Below the pieces are notes generated by a model that worked only from the letters and a program-made list of their open reading frames with translations, ran no database searches and was not told the DNA's origin. A stretch of 64,000 nucleotides of DNA from Salminus brasiliensis (Eukaryota > Chordata > Actinopteri > Characiformes > Bryconidae), in NCBI RefSeq assembly GCF_030463535.1, contig NC_132878.1, positions 29,386,261 through 29,450,260 of the forward strand. The letters are read 5' to 3'. This document shows positions 1 through 9,577 of this stretch, in pieces. How positions within the stretch are numbered: the stretch's first letter is position 1; every line of letters starts with the position of its first letter. Both the position numbers and the translations under genes were made by a program.

Positions 1-6
1 TTTATT
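1..6 (-). terminator. Candidate mfsd4b poly(A) signal (distal)
   Basis: The plus strand reads TTTATT, which is AATAAA on the minus strand, 464 bases beyond the mfsd4b stop codon. It is one of two plausible signals; no cleavage site can be proved from sequence. Confidence 0.3.
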
Positions 7-364
7 AGATTTGATGTTGTGCAAACATCTCGATGAACGGACCAGTAGAAAGGCTGAAATGTAAAATCATTGATGTTTAAATGTTAACAACTATAAAAGA
101 TGACATTACAGTTTTTGTAATGTCAACTTCTGCATTTACCAGGACAGAGGATTTGTTCAGATTTGTTTTGTTTTTTTTCATGCAGGATCAACAGGGATTA
201 AACAGGCGCAGTACCTGTAAACAAGGCAGGGGGCAGCATTGTGCTTGGTCCACACGCACATATATACACACACACACTGCAGTGCTTAATTTCATTTCAG
301 GCTCACAGCCAGACTCTGTCATACAGAAGCAACTCTTTGTGTTACCACCAGGCGGCAGACGTGT

Positions 365-370
365 TTTAAT
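365..370 (-). terminator. Candidate mfsd4b poly(A) signal (proximal, ATTAAA)
   Basis: The minus strand reads ATTAAA about 100 bases after the mfsd4b stop codon. ATTAAA is the commonest variant signal. It would give a very short 3' UTR. Confidence 0.25.
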
Positions 371-466
371 TAGGGATGTCCCGATCGATATCAGCACCTG
401 AACAGAGCATCAGAACTGGCTCTACACAGCCGAACCGCTGGTTCTAATCGCTGATTGGCTTCCTAA
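371..466. mobile_element. Possible DNA-transposon relic (hAT-like end)
   Basis: The segment opens with TAGGGATGTCCCGATC, which resembles a terminal sequence seen in many fish hAT-type non-autonomous elements. A similar end, in the opposite direction, occurs near 28495-28516. No target duplication was identified. Family assignment is from memory and weak. It abuts the mfsd4b stop codon, so it would form part of the 3' UTR. Confidence 0.3.
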
Positions 467-469
467 GTA

Positions 470-849
470 TCAGTCATTCTTCTCCCGATCGAGCATCAGT
501 TTGCGCCTCGGGGAGTCACTGAGAAGGGAAACGGTGTCATCTGGGGCAATGAGTCTGGGGCTGTCGGCTGCAGTTGTGGAGGAAGCCGTGGCGTTCTGGG
601 TGCTGACAGGTGGAGATGTGCTACCTTTACTAGGGGAGTTGACGAGGCTTGTGTCGTCCATCTCAATCACCTCAAAGTCAGCATCGTTCCACTGGTCAGC
701 TTCCGATTCACCACCGCCACCACCACCATCTTCCTCCGGCTCTGCCTCCTCGTCATCGTTGCCCGCGGAATCGAGCAACGCCTGCCGGTCGCTTTCATCT
801 GCGTCTGCACTCCCTCTGGCTCGTGGCTTCCTCAGTGTAGTGGCTCCGC
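470..849 (-). CDS. mfsd4b: mfsd4b exon 5 (last coding exon)
   Basis: The acceptor TTCCAG sits at 855-850 and the stop TGA at 472-470. It encodes residues 465-590, the acidic cytosolic tail with the DRQALL motif, a run of Asp/Glu and Gly, and several Ser-Pro sites. Low-complexity tails of this kind vary between species, so homology alone would not have identified this exon; the split glycine codon shared with exon 4 fixes it. Confidence 0.88.
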
Positions 850-3800
850 CTGGAACCAAACAAATGGAACAAACCATATGTAAACACAGTAAACACATCT
901 GAAAGGTTGACAATTCTGAAATTTAAGAATCGCTACTAATAATAATTATTAATACAGTATTCTTATACATTACTCCCACTACTGGTAGCTTTGTTAGACT
1001 CATGGCTCAAGTGCTAATTGGGCAGTTATATGCTTCCACTTCTTGTGTAGCTAGGTCTAATTAAATAGAAACTCACCTGGTGACGCTATTTTGTACATGA
1101 CGGGGAAGAGGATGGAGGTGATGGTGGCAGTTATTAGAGCCAAATACATCAGTAACGGCTGATCCTTCATATGACCCAGTAGGTAACCCACGGAAGCTGG
1201 AAGTACCATCTCACCGAGCGCCGCGCCAACCACAAAAGCTGCTGCGGACCTTCCGGTCACCTCCGTGTACTGCTCCACCCAGGAGATCCCACTGGGGAAG
1301 GTGGTCGCCATGGATGCGCCATAAAGAGCCGTGCAGGACCACAGCGCCACCTCATGGCGGCTGAATAGGACCAGCAGCACGGCTGAAATGGTACAGCCGA
1401 CCAGGCTGAGCAGGATCATCGTGCCTGGGTAGATGCAGGCTGCAAAAACAATGGCCAAGCCACGGCAGGCTGCAAACGAGCCCCAGAAGAGTGAGTTCAG
1501 CCCTGCAGCCTGGGACTGACTCATACCCACGTAGTCCTTGGCGTAGTTGAAGATGAACGAACCGTATGCCACTTCAGCACCGACGTACCAGAAGAAAAAA
1601 AAGGATAGCAGCACGATCAGCACAATGTGGTGTTTGGCGATGAGCTGCTTCCCCGATGAAGAGGATGCCTTCTCCGCAGAGGCAGGGCTTCGGGAGTAGA
1701 GGATGAAGAAGAAGAGGGACGCCAGCATGACAAAAGCACCAATGACAATGTAAGCCCACATGGACACCAGGGTGAATCCTTTGCCGTGGAAAAAGGGCAG
1801 AACCGAGGCAACAGCCTTGGAACTGTTAGTGGTGGTGTCAATCTTTACGGACGCGTTCCGGTCTAGAACAGACTCGTGACCAAAGAGCATCTTGGCGACA
1901 ATCGGTGAGGCAAAGGCCCCAGCAGCAAAGGTAAAGTGGAGGGCCTGCATATGAGGTCCGGACTGGTCGCCCCATGTGTTTAAGGTCAACACATTCCCAC
2001 CTAGGAAAAGCAACAACATCAATAGGATCATTACTGTGATATATAGTGGAGTGAAAAACTTTTGAATTGTAAAAAAAAAAAAAAAAAATTTATTCTTCTA
2101 TTGTGCAAATTAATCAAAATAAGAAATGAATTATTTCACATCATCATACAGAATGAATAAATGCAGTTTTTGAACAACCATAATTCATTTACTAAAGAAA
2201 AAACTTTCAAAACCTAATAACATTAATATCCAGAATGAAGTTCTAATAACATTAATATCCAGAATGAAGCTCTAATATCATTAATATCCAGAATGAAGCT
2301 CTAATATCATTAATATTCAGAATGAAGTTCTAATAACATTAATATCCAGAATGAAGTTCATTAATAACATTAATATCCAGAATGAAGTTCTAATAACATT
2401 AATATCCAGAATGAAGCTCTAATAACATTAATATCCAGAATGAAGCTCTAATAACATTAATATGCAGAATGAAGCTCTAATATCATTAATATCCAGAATG
2501 AAGCTCTAATAACATTAATATCCAGAATGAAGTTCATTAATAACATTAATATCCAGAATGAAGCTCTAATATCATTAATATCCAGAATGAAGCTCTAATA
2601 ACATTAATATCCAGAATGAAGTTCTAATAACATTAATATCCAGAATGAAGCTCTAATAACATTAATATCCAGAATGAAGCTCTAATAACATTAATATCCA
2701 GAATGAAGTTCTAATAACATTAAGTAGGGTTCTAGTACATTAACATCAGTAAAAAGATATGCACTGTATATAATATTAAAACATTAATATAAAAGCTGAT
2801 GAACTTAAAAAGCGTATGGCAGTGAAAGACTTTGCCGGCTGCTGGACGAACACTTGTTCTTACCTGTGTCGAGGATGCCCATGGACACGCCCACGCTGGA
2901 CACAAGCACAGTGAGGATCAGAGCCTTCTTACAGAACGGAATTGCAAACATCCCAAATGAAGTCACCAGCATGGAAAAGCCTGTGCACACACACAGTCAC
3001 CAATCGCAGCTCCCAGAGCTAAACTTTACACTTTATATGCTCTTCATATTTACACAAGTAATGAATTTAGTGAAAGTTCAGCCAAAAAAGCTAATGAAGC
3101 TAATGAAGGGGGCCAGGGGGAATACAAGTTTCTGATTCATTATTAATATCATTATTTATTATTTATTCTCATTCGTTCAGTTAAATTATGAAAACGCTGC
3201 CGGCTCGGCATGCAAAGTAAAATGTGAAGAGCACCTGACTGTTTAAGGCAACTGAAAACAGGAAGCTCCAAAGTCTATTTTGTGGCTAAATGTGAGAACC
3301 TTCCAGAGCAGCACTTTTAGCATGTGGCTTAGCTTTTCTACACTAAACTCATCAGTATATGCTCTGTAGCATATCTTATTACTGTAAGCAAAACCTGTTC
3401 TCACTTGTGATATTTGTTCTTACCCAGCAGTAAATGAGGGTTGACAAAGTCAAAAAGGATGCCTCCAACCAGTGACCCCCCAATATATCCTGTGGCACGG
3501 CCGGCAAAGATGTAGGAGATGTTACTGATGTTTTTATTAACGTTTTTGGCCAAGTCCTCCAACGTCGGCCCCAAAACTGAGATGCACATTCCCTAAAACA
3601 CAGCAGACAGTAGCACACACCTGTTACTCATAAGAAACATTAGAAACAGATTAGCAAAACCATTAAATACAGTATGATATCAGTGCAGACACAGACACCT
3701 AAATACAGTATGGTATTAGTGCCGACACGGACACCTAAATACAGTATGGTATCAGTGCCGACACTGACACCTAAATACAGTATGGTATCAGTGCCGACAC

Positions 3801-6800
3801 TGACACCTAAATACAGTATGGTATCAGTGCCGATACTGACACCTAAATACAGTATGGTATCAGTGCCGACACTGACACCTAAATACAGTATGGTATCAGT
3901 GCCGATACTGACACCTAAATACAGTATGGTATCAGTGCAGACACTGACACCTAAATACAGTATGGTATCAGTGCAGACACTGACACCTAAATACAGTATG
4001 GTGTCAGTGCCGACACTGACACCTAAATACAGTATGGTGTCAGTGCAGATACTGACACTTAAATACAGTATGGTATCAGTGCAGATACTGACACTTAAAT
4101 ACAGTATGGTATCAGTGCCGATACTGACACCTAAATACAGTATGGTATCAGTGCCGATACTGACACCTAAATACAGTATGGTATCAGTGCAGATACTGAC
4201 ACTTAAATACAGTATGGTATCAGTGCAGATACTGACACCTAAATACAGTATGGTATCAGTGCAGATACTGACACCTAAATACAGTATGGTGTCAGTGCAG
4301 ATACTGACACTTAAATACAGTATGGTATCAGTGCCGACACGGACACTTAAATGCAGTACACCTCAGTGTGTGGAGTTGGCAATAATGGTTACTATCAACT
4401 TATGATCCATAATAAAGTTCTTGTCTTTACAGTTTTACTCTTTTGCAGCAAAGCTTGCTTGGCATAACAACACTGTCGTAAGTTCACACTCACACACACA
4501 CACACACAAATGTGAGAACATGAGTTAATCTGAATGAATGAATCACATTCAGTACTTCACTTTTACACTCCACAGGACTGCTTCATTCTAGAACTTTTCA
4601 TTCATTCTAGAACCCCCACTCAAAGGAGCAATTCACTCCAGAACCCAAAGGACTGCTTCATTCTAGGTGCCTGAGGCAGTGCAGGGCAAAGGTTGTGGCC
4701 TAGTGGAAGCAGCAGATTTTACAACCTTTCCATTCAAACTGCTAATCCAGATAAGATCCAAACAGTCGTTTATAATAACTTTGGGCTCAATATTACCAAT
4801 ACCAGATTAATAATTAATCCTAGCTAACTGCCCCCCCTCCTCATTCTTATTCATTCTAGAACCCCCACTTAAATGAGCAATTAACTCCAGAACCCAAAGG
4901 ACTGCTTCATTCTAGAACTTCTCATTCATTCTAGAACCCCCACTCAAAGGAGCAATTCACTCCAGAACCCAAAGGACTGCTTCATTCTAGAACTTCTCAT
5001 TCATTCTAGAATCCCCACTTAAACGAGCAATTAACTCAAGAACCCAAAGGACTGAGTCATTCTAGAAATTCTCATTCATTCTAGAACCCCCCCACTCAAC
5101 GGAGCAATTCACTCTAGAACCCAAAGGACTGCTTCATTCTAGAACTTCTCATTCATTCTAGAATCCCCACTTAAACAAGCAATTAACTCAAGAACCCAAA
5201 GGACTGCGTCATTCTAGAACTTCTCATTCATTCTAAAATCCCCACTTAAACGAGCAATTAACTCAAGAACCCAAAGGACTGCGTCATTCTAGAACTTCTC
5301 ATTCATTCTAGAACCCCCACTCAAAGGAGCAATTCACTCTAGAACCCAAAGGACTGCTTCATTCTAGAACTTCTCATTCATTCTAGAGACTGCTTCATTC
5401 TAGAATCCCCACTTAAACGAGCAATTAACTCAAGAACCCAAAGGACTGCGTCATTCTAGAACTTCTCATTCATTCTAAAATCCCCACTTAAACGAGCAAT
5501 TAACTCAAGAACCCAAAGGACTGCGTCATTCTAGAACTTCTCATTCATTCTAGAATCCCCACTTAAACGAGCAATTAACTCAAGAACCCAAAGGACTGAG
5601 TCATTCTAGAAATTCTCATTCATTCTAGAACCCCCCCACTCAACGGAGCAATTCACTCTAGAACCCAAAGGACTGCTTCATTCTAGAACTTCTCATTCAT
5701 TCTAGAATCCCCACTTAAACAAGCAATTAACTCAAGAACCCAAAGGACTGCGTCATTCTAGAACTTCTCATTCATTCTAAAATCCCCACTTAAACGAGCA
5801 ATTAACTCAAGAACCCAAAGGACTGCGTCATTCTAGAACTTCTCATTCATTCTAGAACCCCCACTCAAAGGAGCAATTCACTCTAGAACCCAAAGGACTG
5901 CTTCATTCTAGAACTTCTCATTCATTCTAGAGACTGCTTCATTCTAGAATCCCCACTTAAACGAGCAATTAACTCAAGAACCCAAAGGACTGCGTCATTC
6001 TAGAACTTCTCATTCATTCTAAAATCCCCACTTAAACGAGCAATTAACTCAAGAACCCAAAGGACTGCGTCATTCTAGAACTTCTCATTCATACTAGAAC
6101 CCCCACTCAAAGGAGCAATTCACTCCAGAACCCAAAGGACTGCTTCATTCTAGAACTTCTCATTCATTCTAGAGACTGCTTCATTCTAGAATCCCCACTT
6201 AAACAAGCAATTCACTCTAGAACCCAAAGGACTGCTTCATTCTAGAACTTCTCATTCATTCTAGAATCCCCACTCAAAGGAGCAATTAACTCTAGAACCC
6301 AAAGGACTGCTTCATTCTAGAACTTCTCATTCATTCTAGAATCCCCACTTAAACTAGCAATTAACTCAAGAACCCAAAGGGCTGCTTCATTCTAGAACTT
6401 CTCATTCATTCTAGAACCCCCACTCAAAGGAGCAATTCACTCTAGAACCCAAAGGACTGCTTCATTCTAGAACTTCTCATTCATTCTAGAGACTGCTTCA
6501 TTCTAGAATCCCCACTTAAACGAGCAATTAACTCAAGAACCCAATGGACTGTGTCATTCTAGAACTTCTCATTCATTCTAGATACTGCTTTATTCTAGAA
6601 CCCAAAGGACTGCTTCATTCTAGAACCCCCACTCAAAGGAGCAATTCACTCTAGAACCCAAAGGACTGCTTCATTCTAGAACTTCTCATTCATTCTAGAA
6701 CCCCCACTCAAAGGAGCAATTCACTCCAGAACCCAAAGGACTGCTTAATTCTAGAACTTCTCATTCATTCTAGAGACTGCTTCATTCTAGAATCCCCACT

Positions 6801-7537
6801 TAAATGAGCAATTAACTCAAGAACCCAAAGGACTGCTTCATTCTAGAACTTCTCATTCATTCTAGAATCCCCACTCAAAGGAGCAATTAACTCAAGAACC
6901 CAAAGGACTGCTTCATTCTAGAACTTCTCATTCATTCTAGAGACTGCTTCATTCTAGAATCCCCACTTAAACGAGCAATTAACTCAAGAACACAAAGGAC
7001 TGAGTCATTCTAGAACTTCTCATTCATTCTAGAACCCCCCCCACTCAACGGAGCAATTCACTCTAGAACCCAAAGGACTGCTTCATTCTAGAACTTCTCA
7101 TTCATTCTAGAATCCCCACTTAAATGAGCAATTAACTCAAGAACCCAAAGGACTGCTTCATTCTAGAACTTCTCATTCATTCTAGATACTGCTTTATTCT
7201 AGAACCCAAAGGACTGCTTCATTCTAGAATCCCCACTCAAAGGAGCAATTCACTCTAGAACCCAAAGGACTGCTCTCATTCCTAGAATGAAGCAGCCCCA
7301 ACCTCGTTCAATACCCGGATGCCCCCCCCACCCGTGTGCTTCTGATGTCATTACCAGTCCCAGGAACGAGGTGCACAGCGTCATGGTAACCATCCACCGG
7401 CCACACGAGCCGTGTCCTCGTTCGGCGCGCGCCTGTTGCTGCTGCTGCTCAAGGGGCATCGCGCGTTGCTCGAACAGCGTTTCCTCCTCCGCGCGCGCAA
7501 AGCGAACGCGCTTCTTCTTCCCGCCGCCGGGAGCCAT
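470..7537 (-). CDS. mfsd4b: Sodium-dependent glucose transporter 1-like (MFSD4B/NaGLT1), 5 exons, complete
   Basis: Joined exons 7537-7355, 3592-3424, 2980-2864, 2000-1077 and 849-470 give 590 codons with every junction in frame. The protein is a major facilitator carrier related to mammalian NaGLT1, which moves sugar across the plasma membrane. Recognition rests on exon 2 (GMCISVLGPTLEDLA, then GRATGYIGGSLVGGILFD at the TM2-3 loop) and on the exon 3/4 join (GILDTGGNVLTLNTWG), all typical of the family. Residues 1-47 are a cytosolic, basic and Gln-rich tail; the first membrane helix starts near 48. N-glycosylation sequons lie at N82 and N85 and in the large loop of exon 4 (NAS, NSS). The C-terminal 125 residues form an acidic tail with a DRQALL dileucine-type sorting motif (485-490) and six glycines. 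At 590 aa it is longer than the rat protein (about 480), the excess being in the two tails. The start is the first ATG after the CpG-rich promoter. Sugar specificity in fish is inferred, and fish carry several paralogues. Confidence 0.93.
850..1076 (-). other. mfsd4b intron 4
   Basis: 227-base intron, AT-rich, with GTGAGT donor. Nothing else recognised in it. Confidence 0.8.
1077..2000 (-). CDS. mfsd4b: mfsd4b exon 4 (main transmembrane exon)
   Basis: 924 bases with acceptor CTAG at 2004-2001 and donor GTGAGT at 1076-1071, both splits in phase 1. It encodes residues 157-465, from the GGNVLTLNTWGDQ loop through TM helices 5 to about 12. The NAS and NSS sequons fall in the big extracellular loop. 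LWSCTALYGASMATTFPSGI and the EQYTEVTGRSAAAFVVGAAL region form the helix 9-10 signature. Confidence 0.92.
2215..2723. repeat. 29-bp minisatellite, about 17 copies
   Basis: Head-to-tail units of the form taataacattaatatccag followed by aatgaagYtc (29 bp). Copies differ at two main sites (aacatt/atcatt, gttc/gctc), and two units carry a 4-bp ATTA insertion. The array lies inside mfsd4b intron 3 (2001-2863) and takes up more than half of it. It is very AT-rich. Confidence 0.95.
2864..2980 (-). CDS. mfsd4b: mfsd4b exon 3
   Basis: 117 bases; acceptor GCACAG at 2986-2981 after a TG-rich tract, donor GTAAGA at 2863-2858; phase 1 at both ends. It encodes residues 118-157, beginning GFSMLVTSFGMFAIPFCKKA and ending GILDTG, covering TM3 and TM4. 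Confidence 0.92.
3424..3592 (-). CDS. mfsd4b: mfsd4b exon 2
   Basis: 169 bases; acceptor TTTTAG at 3598-3593, donor GTAAGA at 3423-3418. It encodes residues 62-118, the most conserved part of the protein: GMCISVLGPTLEDLAKN, two N-I-S sequons, then the GRATGYIGGS helix and FDFVNPHLLLG. The first codon joins exon 1 in phase 0 to give FLGLGMCIS. Confidence 0.94.
3664..4359. repeat. 36-bp minisatellite, about 19 copies
   Basis: Unit is 36 bp: acctaaatacagtatggtat then cagtgcmgayactgac. It sits in mfsd4b intron 1 just upstream (in gene direction) of exon 2. Because the period is divisible by three and free of stops in one plus frame, it creates a spurious 243-codon open frame with a 12-residue period (TPKYSMVSVPTL-like). 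It is not a gene. Confidence 0.95.
4360..4571. other. mfsd4b intron 1, unique segment
   Basis: Short non-repetitive stretch between two minisatellites, with a (CA)n run near 4490-4508. No coding or RNA feature seen. Confidence 0.6.
4572..7287. repeat. 75-bp minisatellite rich in TTCTAGAA palindromes
   Basis: A 2.7-kb array inside mfsd4b intron 1. A leading partial block (4572-4666) is separated by unique DNA from the main array (about 4836-7287). The basic unit is about 75 bp: aacttctcattcattctaga, acccccactcaaaggagcaa, ttcactctagaacccaaagg, actgcttcattctag. Some units gain an extra 18-bp AGACTGCTTCATTCTAG segment. Each unit holds two TTCTAGAA palindromes and a CTCTAGAA or CTCCAGAA variant, some 60 or more in all. 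The array stops 66 bp from the exon 1 splice donor. Confidence 0.93.
7355..7537 (-). CDS. mfsd4b: mfsd4b exon 1 (start codon exon)
   Basis: Start ATG at 7537-7535, donor GTAATG at 7354-7349. Encodes residues 1-61: basic MAPGGGKKKRVRF, a QQQQQ run, then RWMVTMTLCTSFLGL, the first half of TM1. The join to exon 2 in phase 0 restores the family sequence. Codons are GC-rich and the exon lies in a CpG-dense region, as expected for a first exon. Confidence 0.9.
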
Positions 7538-7860
7538 TAGATATGATACTGAACTCTAAATGTATCACACATATAATCACTGCTCTAATTTCACACACTG
7601 TCTCTGCAGCCGCCAGTGCGCGCCTGCGGGATCAGCGCGCGCCCACGCTCTACACGCGCTTTATCATCGATAGCGAAAATCCAGAGACCAGACAAACAAA
7701 TAAACAAAAACAAGCTAAAAAAAAAAGAGCTCAAAAATACAAATACTGTCCTGAGCTCCGGTGGAGGATACACCGTCAGTCCCGGGCACGCGTCACCGGA
7801 AGTTTTCAAACTTCACTTCCGGTGACGCGTGCACGGGACTGACGGTGTACGACCGAGCAA
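7380..7860 (-). promoter_or_regulatory. CpG-rich promoter region of mfsd4b
   Basis: CpG density rises sharply here against AT-rich flanks, with clusters such as GCGCGCGCAAAGCGAACGCG near 7490-7511 and further CpGs at 7615-7660 and 7770-7850. It spans exon 1 and the upstream flank. No clear TATA box. Two ACCGGAAGT/ACTTCCGGT ETS-type sites lie at about 7795-7803 and 7815-7823. The start of transcription cannot be set from sequence. Confidence 0.6.
7769..7849. repeat. Near-perfect inverted repeat (35-bp arms, 11-bp loop)
   Basis: Left arm 7769-7803 and right arm 7815-7849 are reverse complements with a single mismatch (GCCCGGG against GCACGGG in the arm core). The arms run TACACCGTCAGTCCC at the outside to ACCGGAAGT at the loop. 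Each arm contains ACGCGTCACCGGAAGT, joining an MluI-type ACGCGT and an ETS-type core. The TA at each outer end would fit a TA target duplication around a 77-bp foldback element. It lies 232-312 bp upstream of the mfsd4b ATG. Confidence 0.9.
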
Positions 7861-8639
7861 GTAAAAGCCCTCATCAATTGATAAATAGACTTAGAAAAAT
7901 TATTTATTTTTAAATAGACTTAAAGTTTCCTCATGCCTCATATTTCACAGTGTTCTATATGTCAATGGTTTATGTTGTGAAATGTGTCTAAAAAAAGTTC
8001 CTATTCAGATTTTGCTATTCCACCTTGGTGCCTTGAAGCCTCACAGTAAAAGCTGGCTTCATCCTCCTTAAATGGTGCCTCGTGTTTTAATCTGGCTTCT
8101 TGTTGCCATTTTCCATTCCTCCTTAAATGGAAGTGGCTTCTAAACTGTCCCATATTTCACTGTAACACCTTCAGTGGTGCACAACTAACATTCAGGTGCC
8201 TCACAGGTGCAGGATGAGGCTTATTCCAGTCTTCCATTCCTCCTTAAATAGTTCTTTGTGGCCTGATGGCCTGTAGCTTAATAGCTGAGTGTGTCTTCAT
8301 TTTTATTTACGGCCCATGTTAAATGGTGCTGCAGTTGCGTTCTGCTGTCTTATAGCTGAGGTCGGCTTCTTATTGGGAAATTTCTTTTCAATATAGTTAG
8401 AGCTGACTTCTAGTTCCACCTTAAGTGGTGCCTTGGAACAGCGACTGTGCAGATCTAGGCAAATATTTGCATAAATTGAAATAGCTGGTGACTGGTTCTG
8501 TAAAGTCAACCAGTAAATGAGGTGAGACACTTTCTTTACTTCATCATTTTGCAGCTGTGGTCTAAAGGCACTATAAGGTTGCTGGTGTGATCCCATGGAC
8601 CAGTAGAAGGCTGGGGGCAGTACCTTCATGACTGAGTTG
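7861..8639. other. Intergenic DNA with recurring CCTTAAATGG motifs
   Basis: Variants of CCTCCTTAAATGGTGCC and TTCCACCTTAAGTGGTGCC recur at roughly 100-bp spacing between about 8020 and 8440, and related TTAAGGTGGAATGGAAC occurs near 8834 and 10860. This looks like an old diverged repeat. No gene was recognised. Confidence 0.4.
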
Positions 8640-8775
8640 GTCTTGAACAAAACACCTAACCCCTATTTGCTCTCTGGGCATCTACCTGTTGCTCCAGTTG
8701 TTCTGACTGCATGATTCACCTGTGTAAATGTGTGTGTGTTCACTGCCACAGATGGGGAGGCTCGATTCTGCTGTG
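8640..8775 (+). mobile_element. 5'-truncated SINE fragment
   Basis: Contains the order seen in the body of the full SINE at 9302-9577: an AACACCTAACCCC stretch, a 'gctctctgggc' segment, then TGTGTGTGTTCACTGCCACAGATGGG. The tRNA-like head is missing. Considerably diverged. Confidence 0.45.
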
Positions 8776-9301
8776 CAATAGCTGTGGTGTGAGTCTAGTT
8801 CTCAGAACAGAGCCTGTTCAGCTATAAGGTCCCATTTAAGGTGGAATGGAACGACAACAGTTTTAAATGATTCTTCTAAGCCACGTCAGCTATAAAGAGC
8901 CTTTTAAAGGACCAGCAATAATCATATTTCTACATTGTACAGTTATGTGGAAAACAAAATACACTATTTGACTTCTATAGTTATACATTTTAGGACACCG
9001 TAAAAAAGCATATGGTCTTTAGCAGGTCTTAAAATCAGGTAAATGCATCCTCAGATGAAAAACACCACTGTATCATTATATAATAAAGACTAGGCCCGAA
9101 AATGCAGAAGCAGTGTGTGCAAAACTAAGTACACCCAGGTGTGTGTTAACACAATGCCAAGATTGAAAGACACCAGCAGTGAGGCCACTGCAGTTTCTAT
9201 TAGGCCAAACAGTCAGAAGTCTGACTGATCATTCTGCATGGGAAAACATTTAATTAAGGATGGAGGAATTTTGTTCCAGCTAATAAATTCAAGAGCTACA
9301 A

Positions 9302-9577
9302 GGGGCAGTGGTGGCTCAGCAGTTAGAGCGTCGGGTAATCGATAACAGGGTTGTGGGTTCGATTCCCAGGCTTGGCAAGCTGCCACCGTTGGGCCCTTGA
9401 GCAAGGCCCTTTACCCTCTCTGCTCCCTGGGCGCTGGAGTTGGCTGCCCACCGCTCTGGGTGTGTGTGTGTACTCACTGCCCCTAGCTCACGTTTGTGTG
9501 TGTTCACTACCACAGATGGGTTAAATGCGGAGGACATATTTTGCTATACAGTGACAAATATGTGCACCTTTTACCAT
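9302..9577 (+). mobile_element. tRNA-derived SINE, full-length copy
   Basis: The head GGGGCAGTGGTGGCTCAGCA includes an RNA polymerase III A box (TGGCTCAGCAG at 9312-9322) and a perfect B box (GGTTCGATTCC at 9356-9366), about 45 bp apart as in tRNA genes. The tail region ends CAGTGACAAATATGTGCACC. Two more copies of the same family lie at 39861-40176 and, reversed, at 49854-50086. It cannot fold as a functional tRNA and is a retroposon. Confidence 0.85.

Noticed and set aside
3674..4405. 243-codon open frame TPKYSMVSVPTL-like
   Set aside because: Same reason: a 36-bp minisatellite inside mfsd4b intron 1, opposite strand to the gene.
2215..7287. CRISPR-like arrays
   Set aside because: Units are contiguous with no unique spacers, the genome is eukaryotic, and there are no cas genes.
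9302..9400. tRNA gene suggested by perfect A and B boxes
   Set aside because: The acceptor and anticodon stems do not form, and the same head recurs in three SINE copies with a shared non-tRNA body.
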